Position numbers and translations under genes: made by a program | Source of the DNA: Bacteroidota bacterium | GTDB taxonomy: Bacteria; Bacteroidota; UBA10030; UBA6906 | Direction: 5' to 3' | DNA length: 20,811 nucleotides | NCBI GenBank assembly: GCA_016844425.1 | Contig: JAERML010000039.1 | Location: forward strand, 1-20,811 | Part shown: piece by piece, positions 14,204 to 20,811 of the stretch | How positions within the stretch are numbered: the stretch's first letter is position 1 | Layout of the letters: every line of letters begins with the position of its first letter | The notes under the pieces: generated by a model | The model's input: the letters and a program-made list of their open reading frames with translations, nothing else | What the model was told of the DNA's origin: nothing | Database searches by the model: none

Positions 14204-15244
14204 ATGAGAAACGATCTCTTTCTGAGAGCCTGCAAGCGACAACGGGTGGAGCGGACTCCGGTCTGGATGATGCGCCAGGCCGGGCGCTACCTTCCCGAGT
14301 ATCGGGCGGTTCGGGCAAAAACAGATTTCCTGACTCTTTGCAAGACACCTGAACTTGCAGCTGAGGTGACGATCCAGCCGGTTGACATTATCGGCGTCGA
14401 TGCCGCAATTATTTTCTCCGACATCCTTGTCGTGCCGGAAGCGATGGGGATGAGCCTCGAATTGGTGGAATCTCGTGGCCCGCATTTTCCTCGACCGATT
14501 CGGTCGAAGGACGACATTGATGCACTGAAGATTATTGACCCAGAAAAGGGGCTTGGCTATGTCATGCGGGCCCTTGAGACAACGAAACGGGCACTCGGTG
14601 GTCGCGTCCCGTTGATTGGATTCTCCGGGTCCCCCTGGACACTGGCCACATACATGGTGGAAGGAGGGGGTAGCAAGGACTTCCGCTACACCAAACAGCT
14701 GATGTTGGATCAACCGGAGGTGTTCTCTTTGCTTCTCGAAAAGCTTGCTACGGTTGTCCGTATGTACCTGGAAGCACAGCTCGCCGCGGGGGCCGACGCC
14801 GTGCAAATCTTTGATACGTGGGGCGGCATTCTTGCTCCGGATTACTATAGGAAGTTCTCACTCGAGTACATCTTCAAGATCGTCTCCACCCTTCACAGAA
14901 ACGGGCAACCGGTGATTGTGTTTTCAAAAGGCGCGAACCACTCGCTCAGGGAAATCGCGGATATCGGCGCCGATGTTGTTGGGATCGATTGGACGGTGGA
15001 TATGGCCGATGCGAAGCGCGAAATCGGCGAGAAAGTGGCATTGCAGGGGAACCTGGATCCTTCATCGCTCTACGCTTCACCAGAGCGAATCAGACACGAA
15101 GTTCGGTCAATTCTCAAAAAGTTCGGGCACGGATCCGGTCATGTATTCAACCTTGGGCATGGCATCTTTCCCGACGTTCCGGTGGATCATGCCCGGGCGT
15201 TCGTCCGGGCGGTGCAAGAAGAAAGTGTTGCGTTTCATTCCTGA
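14204..15244 (+). CDS. hemE: Uroporphyrinogen decarboxylase
   Basis: HemE removes four carboxyl groups from uroporphyrinogen III to give coproporphyrinogen III, without a cofactor. The 346-residue protein has normal length. The signature PVWMMRQAGRYLPEYR (19-34) contains Arg24 and Arg28, which bind substrate carboxylates. IIFSDILVVPEAMGM contains Asp73, equivalent to the catalytic Asp of the human enzyme (Asp86). GFSGSPWTLATYMVEGG, then DTWGGILAP, and the C-terminal NLGHGIFPDVPVDHARAFV are all family blocks. The TIM-barrel order appears complete. ATG 14204 starts 2 nt after the hemD stop and hemF begins 6 nt downstream, so it should be translated from the common operon transcript. Confidence 0.98.
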   Translation: MRNDLFLRACKRQRVERTPVWMMRQAGRYLPEYRAVRAKTDFLTLCKTPELAAEVTIQPVDIIGVDAAIIFSDILVVPEAMGMSLELVESRGPHFPRPIRSKDDIDALKIIDPEKGLGYVMRALETTKRALGGRVPLIGFSGSPWTLATYMVEGGGSKDFRYTKQLMLDQPEVFSLLLEKLATVVRMYLEAQLAAGADAVQIFDTWGGILAPDYYRKFSLEYIFKIVSTLHRNGQPVIVFSKGANHSLREIADIGADVVGIDWTVDMADAKREIGEKVALQGNLDPSSLYASPERIRHEVRSILKKFGHGSGHVFNLGHGIFPDVPVDHARAFVRAVQEESVAFHS

Positions 15245-15250
15245 AATGTC

Positions 15251-16174
15251 GTGGAGTCACACACGGTCTCACATAGCATACCAACTCTGAGTACGCTTGC
15301 CGAACGCGCACGGAGTTGCTTTGAGCAACTCCAATCGGAGATCTGTCTTGCTTTGGAGGAGCTTGATGGAGCCGGGAAGTTCACCGAAGACACGTGGCAG
15401 CGATCAGAAGGGGGTGGCGGCGTAACCAAAGTCATGGAGGAAGGTGCGGTCTTTGAGAAGGCTGGCGTAGCGGTGTCGACCGTGTTTGGCATGATGCCAG
15501 AGGCGGTTGCGCGGAAAATGGATGTTGTTCCGGCCAGGTTCTATGCGACCGGTGTCTCCGTCGTCCTTCATCCGAAGAGTCCGATGGTTCCAACGGTGCA
15601 TGCCAACTTCAGATACTTTGAGAAAGAGGACGGTGATGCCTGGTTCGGAGGAGGGATGGACCTCACACCCTATTATCCTTATGATGAAGATATCCGTCAT
15701 TTTCATAGAACTCTCAAGGCATCATGCGACAGGCACCACCCTGAGTACTATCCCCGCTTCAAGCAGTGGTGCGATGACTACTTCTTCCTTAAGCACAGGG
15801 GCGAAACCAGGGGGGTCGGAGGAATCTTCTTCGACTATTTGCGGGGAAGGCTGGGCGAGGATTTCGCTTTTGTTCAATCCCTCGGCGGGGCCTTCCTCTC
15901 TGCGTATCTTCCGATTGTGCAAAAACGAAAAAGCGAGTCATACGGGTCTGACGAACGCGCCTGGCAACTACTACGCCGCGGTCGCTATGTGGAGTTCAAT
16001 CTCGTCTATGATCGTGGAACGGTCTTCGGTCTTGAAACGCAGGGGCGCACAGAGTCGATTCTGATGTCTCTTCCACCTCTCGTTCAGTGGAAATACAATA
16101 GCGCGCCGGCCAAGGGAACACGTGAAGCCCGGCTCATCGAGTTGCTCACGAGTCCCCGCGAATGGATCCAGTAA
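15251..16174 (+). CDS. hemF: Oxygen-dependent coproporphyrinogen III oxidase
   Basis: HemF oxidatively decarboxylates two propionates of coproporphyrinogen III to vinyls, using O2, to yield protoporphyrinogen IX. The 307-residue protein starts at GTG 15251, 6 nt after hemE. Family blocks are EGGGGVTKVMEEGAVFEKAG, VPTVHANFRYF with His117, GGGMDLTPYYPYDEDIRHFH (133-152), KHRGETRGVGGIFFDYL, then RGRYVEFNLVYDRGTVFGLE and TQGRTESILMSLPP. Length and order are typical for the soluble homodimeric enzyme. Its use implies that the organism makes haem in the presence of oxygen; the radical-SAM alternative HemN is not in this window. HemF plus HemH and HemY points to the classical protoporphyrin route rather than the coproporphyrin route. 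The kinase gene follows after 10 nt. Confidence 0.97.
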   Translation: MESHTVSHSIPTLSTLAERARSCFEQLQSEICLALEELDGAGKFTEDTWQRSEGGGGVTKVMEEGAVFEKAGVAVSTVFGMMPEAVARKMDVVPARFYATGVSVVLHPKSPMVPTVHANFRYFEKEDGDAWFGGGMDLTPYYPYDEDIRHFHRTLKASCDRHHPEYYPRFKQWCDDYFFLKHRGETRGVGGIFFDYLRGRLGEDFAFVQSLGGAFLSAYLPIVQKRKSESYGSDERAWQLLRRGRYVEFNLVYDRGTVFGLETQGRTESILMSLPPLVQWKYNSAPAKGTREARLIELLTSPREWIQ

Positions 16175-16184
16175 CGATACAGCT

Positions 16185-19100
16185 ATGCCTCGAAGGATCA
16201 CAGGAAAAATAGGCGACCCTCGGCGAACCGCGAAGCAACGGGACCAAGAGGTTCTTTCCAAGAAGGACCAGCTCCTTGCGTTGTACCGAGTGATTGCTGT
16301 TGTCACCCGAGCACGCAATCTTGAGCGGGCCTATGATCAAATCGTGAAAACGGTTAGCACGACAACCGGCTTTGAGATCGTTGCGATTGAGCGATACCTT
16401 CGTGATGAGAGAATGATGGAGTTTGTGGGATACTGTGGCATTCCAGCAGGGTTGATCCCGCGGAAGCGCCGGGTTCCCCTGCAGGAAACTCTCGGGGGTG
16501 TGGTGGTAACAACGGGAAAACCTGTTGTGCAATCCGCCCACCCGCAACGGAAGGAGTTGAGCACCACATTGCTCCACCAAATGAAGGTGAAGACCTTCGT
16601 TTCGGTTCCGCTCAAGGTTGGTGGAACAACATTTGGGGCTTTAAGCGTTGCGTCCCGGGGGAGCCGGGTGATCGGGCGGGACTTTGTTCGCTTCATAACC
16701 ACTTTGGCGGAGGAAATTGCCCGGTTGATAGACCGCCGCCTTGTGGAGGAACGCGTACGGTTGTCGGAGGAGAGGTATCGGCAGTTTTTTGATGGCGCAA
16801 CAGACAGCATTATCATCCTCGACCCTATTACTCAACGGATTGTGGATGTCAATCCCCAGACCACAAACATGTTGGGGTTCTCCCGCAAAGAACTGATTGG
16901 TAGATCAATTCTTGAGCTTCATCCTCCCGACGAACGGATTACGCTCCATAAGACGTACAAGCGCTTGCAGAGCAAGAAGCAGACCGGTAGCACCCGCAGC
17001 CTCACGTTCGTGCACAAAAAGGGAAGGCGGATTTCTGCTGAGGTGAACGCCAATATCATCTCCATTGATGACCGGAAGCTGGTTATTGCCACAGCGCGGG
17101 ATATTACGGAGCAGAAAAAGGCAGAGGTAAAGCTGGCGGCGTCCGAAGAACTCCTCAGGCTCATCGTGGAAGGGACGCAGGACATGTTTTTCTATGTCCA
17201 TGATGTCAAAGGGATATTCACCTACGTGTCGCCGTCAGTAGAAAAAATCACTGGACATCCGGTTGACGCGTGGAAGACGCACTACACACGGTTCACCACG
17301 TCGAATCCAATCAATGAACAGGTCAAAGTCAACACCGAAGAGACCTTGAAGAAGGGAACTGTCTCTCCGGCATATCTTTGCGAAATTTACCATGCCGATG
17401 GCCGCGCGATACTCCTTGAGATTAACGAACGACCGATCCTTCGAGATGGCAAGGTGATTGGCATCCAAGGTGTTGCAAAGGACATCACGGAACGGAAGAT
17501 GTGGGAGCGGAACCTGATGGAGTCGGAGGAGAAGTACCGGACTCTTTTTGATTCTGTCCGGGATGGGATATTCCAGAGCGATGGCGACGGAAGGTTGGTC
17601 CGCATCAACAAAGCGGGTGCATCGATTCTCGGTTACCGATCACCAGAGGAAGTGTTCACCTCGGGCGTGCGCTGGCCGGATCTCTACGTTCGTCCCGAAG
17701 ATCGTCTCCGCCTGCTGGAGGCCCTCAACAAGAACGGGTTTGTGGAGGACTTTGAATTTCTTGCCCGGCGAAAAGACGACACAACTTTCTACATCGAAGG
17801 ATCGGGCAGTATGCTGGTGGATGCCGACGGCACCATCGTTCGATACGACGGAACATTTCGTGACGTGACCGACAGGAAGCGACTCGAGGATGCGATCATT
17901 GAATCGCACGGTTTTCTCAACCGTATCCTTGCGCAAATTCCTCTTGCGGTCGAAGTCTTTGACCCGGAAGGAAATCTTGTTGACGTGAATGAAGCCATGA
18001 TGCGTTTCATCGGTGTCGAGAACAAGGAAGAGATCATTGGCAAGTTGAACGTCCGCCAATCGGGGTTTCTCCACGGATGGGATCTCCGGAGCTTTGTGGA
18101 GGACGCCTTCAAAGGGGAAACGGTGGATATTCCAGCATTCTCTCTTGACCCGAAGCTGGCGGATCCAAACCAACCTCATGCCGCCACGGATCGTACGATC
18201 CACGCTCGTTTGTTTCCCGTATTCGACCGGAACGCCAATATCGTCAACGTCGTTGTGATGATTGAAGATGTCACAGACAAGCGGAAACTTGAAGAGCAGC
18301 TCTTCCAGTCCCAGAAAATGGAGAGCATTGGATTGTTGGCAGGAGGAATCGCCCACGACTTCAACAACATTCTGGGCGGCATTCTTGGTTATGCATCGTA
18401 TCTCAAGACCGGAATGAACAAAGATGAGAAGATTTATTCGCACCTGGAGACAATCGAGAGGTCGGCCCTCCGTGCAGCAGAGTTAACCTCCCAACTTCTC
18501 GCGTTTGCGCGTGGAGGAAAGTATGATGTACGGCCCATTGATCTGAATGTGGTGGTGGAGGAGACCCTGCGCCTGTTGCGCGGCTCGCTCGAGAAGAGCA
18601 TTGTGGTCGAAGAGCTATTAACGAAGCCATTGCCTGCGATCGAGGCAGACGCAGGACAGATGCAACAGGTGTTGATGAACCTGTGTGTCAATGCGAGAGA
18701 TGCCATGCCGGGAGGTGGCAAGTTGGTGATTCGTACCGCCGTTCAGGACGAGCCAGATGATTTTCTACGCTCTCAACCAAACCTCAAAAAGTCGAGATTT
18801 GTTCGTGCAACGGTCGCGGACAGCGGCATTGGAATCGATAAGGCAATTATGGCGAGGATTTTTGAGCCGTTCTTCACCACGAAGGAAAAGGGAAAAGGGA
18901 CGGGGTTAGGGCTTGCCACGGTCTATGGTATCATCAAGAATCACGGCGGTTATGTCGATGTGCAAAGTGAGATTGGCTCGGGAACTTCGTTTACGGTCTA
19001 TCTCCCTGCCGTTGTTGAGAAGGCCATCAGGGTTGACCACCGTCCGCAAACAGCCCGTGGGGGGAATGAGACAGTCCTTGTGGTGGACGATGAGGACATG

Positions 19101-19439
19101 ATTAGAATGCTGGCTAAGGACCTTCTTGGCTCGAAAGGCTACACAGTGTTGGAAGCAAGCAACGGTCAAGAGGCGCTTAACATCTATGCTGCGAACAGGG
19201 CATCAATTGACCTCATCATTCTCGATATGGCGATGCCCGGGTTGGATGGTCGGGAAGTATTTATCCGTTTGAAAGATCAGAACCCGGATGTGCAGACCAT
19301 CCTCTCCACAGGCTATGCGGAAGATGAGCGCGCGCGTGAGATGATGGCGCAAGGAGTCAAGGCGTTTGTCCAGAAGCCGTACCGTGCGGAGGAGTTTGCT
19401 GCGGTCGTGCGACGTGTGCTGGATGAAGCGAAGCGATAA
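16185..19439 (+). CDS. Soluble GAF/PAS hybrid sensor histidine kinase with receiver domain
   Basis: The 1084-residue protein from ATG 16185 (10 nt after hemF) contains, in order, a GAF domain (about 27-187; [20 protein letters not shown]) and four PAS domains (about 190-312, 313-444, 445-567, 568-700). Three of the PAS units begin with the usual SEE-x-YR or LR-I-E pattern and end with D-I/V-T-E/D-x-K. A phosphoacceptor helix, [20 protein letters not shown], carries His724. An ATPase domain has [41 protein letters not shown]-terminal receiver has VVDDED, phosphoacceptor Asp1014 in [12 protein letters not shown], and Lys in FVQKPY. No transmembrane segment is seen, so it should sense a cytoplasmic signal. 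The GAF or PAS domains could bind haem, a flavin or another ligand, but nothing shows which. Sitting in a haem operon, it may respond to haem, oxygen or redox state. No partner regulator is encoded here. Confidence 0.95.
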   Translation: MPRRITGKIGDPRRTAKQRDQEVLSKKDQLLALYRVIAVVTRARNLERAYDQIVKTVSTTTGFEIVAIERYLRDERMMEFVGYCGIPAGLIPRKRRVPLQETLGGVVVTTGKPVVQSAHPQRKELSTTLLHQMKVKTFVSVPLKVGGTTFGALSVASRGSRVIGRDFVRFITTLAEEIARLIDRRLVEERVRLSEERYRQFFDGATDSIIILDPITQRIVDVNPQTTNMLGFSRKELIGRSILELHPPDERITLHKTYKRLQSKKQTGSTRSLTFVHKKGRRISAEVNANIISIDDRKLVIATARDITEQKKAEVKLAASEELLRLIVEGTQDMFFYVHDVKGIFTYVSPSVEKITGHPVDAWKTHYTRFTTSNPINEQVKVNTEETLKKGTVSPAYLCEIYHADGRAILLEINERPILRDGKVIGIQGVAKDITERKMWERNLMESEEKYRTLFDSVRDGIFQSDGDGRLVRINKAGASILGYRSPEEVFTSGVRWPDLYVRPEDRLRLLEALNKNGFVEDFEFLARRKDDTTFYIEGSGSMLVDADGTIVRYDGTFRDVTDRKRLEDAIIESHGFLNRILAQIPLAVEVFDPEGNLVDVNEAMMRFIGVENKEEIIGKLNVRQSGFLHGWDLRSFVEDAFKGETVDIPAFSLDPKLADPNQPHAATDRTIHARLFPVFDRNANIVNVVVMIEDVTDKRKLEEQLFQSQKMESIGLLAGGIAHDFNNILGGILGYASYLKTGMNKDEKIYSHLETIERSALRAAELTSQLLAFARGGKYDVRPIDLNVVVEETLRLLRGSLEKSIVVEELLTKPLPAIEADAGQMQQVLMNLCVNARDAMPGGGKLVIRTAVQDEPDDFLRSQPNLKKSRFVRATVADSGIGIDKAIMARIFEPFFTTKEKGKGTGLGLATVYGIIKNHGGYVDVQSEIGSGTSFTVYLPAVVEKAIRVDHRPQTARGGNETVLVVDDEDMIRMLAKDLLGSKGYTVLEASNGQEALNIYAANRASIDLIILDMAMPGLDGREVFIRLKDQNPDVQTILSTGYAEDERAREMMAQGVKAFVQKPYRAEEFAAVVRRVLDEAKR

Positions 19440-19462
19440 CACGAGACGAATACGCTTGAACC

Positions 19463-20434
19463 ATGAACAATGACCCAGTCGGAATCGTATTGCTCCAATT
19501 GGGAGGACCGGATTCTCTGGAGAGTGTCGAGCCGTTTCTCTACAATCTCTTCTGCGATCCGGATATCATCGATCTACCGATGGCGTTTCTTTTTCGAAAA
19601 CCGCTGGCGCGCTTCATTTCGCGCAAACGCGCCCCGAAGGTGCAGAAGTTCTACAAACGCATTGGGCGCAGATCACCCATTCTCAAGTTGACTGTGCGCC
19701 AGGCGAAAGCGCTTGAACAGGCGCTCCAAGGGAGACTCAACGCCAAGGTTGCGATTGCGATGCGCTATTGGAAGCCATTCACGGAGGAGGCAGTCGCCGA
19801 GTTGCGCCATCGCGGGATCCGGAAAGTAGTCCTTCTCCCATTGTATCCCCATTATTCCAGGACCACCACAGGGTCGAGCGTGAACGAATGGAACAGGGTG
19901 CTCTCTGGAAATGGATTCGATGTGAAGCTGGTCGAGGAATACTGTGACCATCCCATGTACATCCAGGCATTGGTGAGGAACATTGGAATTGCGCTGCGAA
20001 GAGTTCCTGCATCTGACAGGGGGAAAGTCCATCTCGTGTTCAGCGCCCATGGGACACCGGTGAAACTCGTAAACAGCGGGGATCCATACCAAGAACACAT
20101 CGTCCGGACGTATAACGCGGTTGTGAGACAGGGTGAGTTCGGGCTTCCCAATCATCTCTGTTACCAGAGCAAAGTGGGTCCTGAGAAATGGCTCGAACCA
20201 TCCCTCAATGATACTGTTGAACGTCTGGCAAAGGAGGGGGTCTCCCATGTGATTGTCACCCCCATCGCTTTCGTTTCCGATCACAGCGAGACTCTGTGGG
20301 AAATCAACATCGAATGCAGAGAAGAGGCAAAGCACCTTGGCATCAAGTATTTCGATATGAGCCCGGCGTTGAACACCAATCCGTTCTTCGTGCAGGCGCT
20401 TGCTGATCTTGTGCTGCAGAAGGTGGGAGGATGA
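19463..20434 (+). CDS. hemH: Ferrochelatase
   Basis: HemH inserts Fe2+ into protoporphyrin IX to form haem. The 323-residue protein begins VGIVLLQLGGPDSLESVEPF, the typical N-terminal block. It continues with SPILKLTVRQAKALEQAL, AMRYWKPFTEEAV, and LLPLYPHYSRTTTGSSVNEW. The catalytic His196 lies in FSAHGTP and Glu276 in FVSDHSETLWEI, with the same spacing as His183/Glu264 of the B. subtilis enzyme. YQSKVGPEKWLEP is also conserved. No iron-sulfur C-terminal extension is present and there is no membrane tail, so it resembles soluble bacterial forms. ATG 19463 lies 23 nt after the kinase stop. The TGA overlaps the hemY start (ATGA), and the preceding AGGTGGGAGG serves as hemY's ribosome site. Confidence 0.97.
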   Translation: MNNDPVGIVLLQLGGPDSLESVEPFLYNLFCDPDIIDLPMAFLFRKPLARFISRKRAPKVQKFYKRIGRRSPILKLTVRQAKALEQALQGRLNAKVAIAMRYWKPFTEEAVAELRHRGIRKVVLLPLYPHYSRTTTGSSVNEWNRVLSGNGFDVKLVEEYCDHPMYIQALVRNIGIALRRVPASDRGKVHLVFSAHGTPVKLVNSGDPYQEHIVRTYNAVVRQGEFGLPNHLCYQSKVGPEKWLEPSLNDTVERLAKEGVSHVIVTPIAFVSDHSETLWEINIECREEAKHLGIKYFDMSPALNTNPFFVQALADLVLQKVGG

Positions 20435-20811
20435 GCGGAAAAGTTGTTGTCGTTGGTGCAGGGATTTCAGGATTGACCGTTGCGTGGTGGTTGCACACTT
20501 CAGGCGTTGACGTGGTGGTGCTGGAAAAGGAAGCCTGGCCAGGGGGGACCATGAGGACGCTTCAGGACGGTGGTTGGCTGGTGGAGACCGGCCAGAATAG
20601 CGCGCTGGAAACAACGCCCCTGTTCGGCCGGATGACTGATGCGATTGGCCTTAAGGACGAACTGAGATATGCGAACCCCGTTTCCAACAAACGGTTCATT
20701 CTCCGCAACGGAAGACTGCATTGTCTCCCGATGTCACCGGGCGCATTCCTCGCCTCAAGACTCTGGACTCCGTCAGGAAAGCTCCGACTGCTGAAAGAAC
20801 CCTTCATCGGA
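20431..20811 (+). CDS. hemY: Protoporphyrinogen oxidase (HemY type), N-terminal part, cut by window end
   Basis: The first 127 codons are open from ATG 20431, which overlaps the hemH stop by 4 nt, and have a strong purine-rich ribosome site. The start VVVVGAGISGLTVAWWLHTS is the FAD-binding Rossmann motif (G-x-G-x-x-G), followed by VVVLEKEAWPGGTMRT, the second FAD contact, and GWLVETGQNSALE. FILRNGRLHCLPMSPGAFLA, SRLWTPSGKLRLLKEPFIG is the family's substrate-side region. HemY uses O2 and FAD to oxidise protoporphyrinogen IX to protoporphyrin IX; related enzymes in coproporphyrin users act on coproporphyrinogen III, but hemF and hemH here favour protoporphyrin. The rest of the gene lies beyond the window. 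Confidence 0.93.
   Translation, partial: MSGKVVVVGAGISGLTVAWWLHTSGVDVVVLEKEAWPGGTMRTLQDGGWLVETGQNSALETTPLFGRMTDAIGLKDELRYANPVSNKRFILRNGRLHCLPMSPGAFLASRLWTPSGKLRLLKEPFIG

Noticed and set aside
19673..20614. 313-residue minus-strand frame opposite hemH/hemY
   Set aside because: Antisense shadow of ferrochelatase; composition and lack of motifs do not support a gene.
1..20811. CRISPR arrays, tRNA/rRNA genes, insertion sequences, prophage or toxin-antitoxin modules
   Set aside because: I saw no regularly spaced repeats, tRNA-like cloverleaf, transposase or integrase motifs, or small paired toxin/antitoxin genes in the window.

Overview
The window looks like a chromosomal segment of a Gram-negative bacterium from the Bacteroidota/Ignavibacteriota side of the FCB group. 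The pointers are a TonB-dependent receptor start, a DUF6132-type small protein, a CPXCG cysteine-rich protein, ECF sigma/anti-sigma pairs and mostly weak Shine-Dalgarno sequences. This placement is inferred from gene content only. The presence of hemF, an oxygen-dependent step, suggests at least some exposure to oxygen.

Region 1 (1-5862) is a loose set of small accessory genes, several of them broken. It starts with the N-terminus of a TonB-dependent receptor on the minus strand, running off the window edge. Next come a conserved hypothetical gene frameshifted by a 7-bp tandem duplication, a GNAT acetyltransferase, a VOC/glyoxalase-like protein with a basic tail, and a DUF1761 membrane protein. 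A decayed ECF sigma-factor 3' end follows; its stop codon still overlaps the start of an intact zinc-finger/FecR-type anti-sigma factor. On the minus strand there is an intact ECF sigma/anti-sigma pair (overlapping ATGA), followed by a DUF6132 gene frameshifted by a 16-bp tandem duplication.

Region 2 (5863-10018) holds a 570-residue protein with a C-terminal GvpL/GvpF-like domain, a convergent CPXCG-type cysteine-rich protein, and acetyl-CoA synthetase (acs).

Region 3 (10019-20811) is a tightly packed plus-strand haem operon: ccsA/hemX-like, hemA, hemC, hemD, hemE, hemF, a large GAF/PAS hybrid histidine kinase, hemH and the start of hemY. Genes overlap or are separated by 2-23 nt. Together they cover glutamyl-tRNA to glutamate-1-semialdehyde (HemA), porphobilinogen to uroporphyrinogen III (HemC, HemD), decarboxylation (HemE), oxidation (HemF, HemY) and iron insertion (HemH). 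The CcsA-like protein links haem supply to cytochrome c maturation. hemL and hemB are not in the window.

The most notable points are lesions and odd pairings rather than a recognisable new system. They are a precise 17-codon in-frame loss of a conserved loop in HemC, two tandem-duplication frameshifts, a sigma-factor relic beside a complete anti-sigma gene, a GvpL/F-like protein without other gas-vesicle genes in view, and a soluble sensor kinase placed inside a haem operon.
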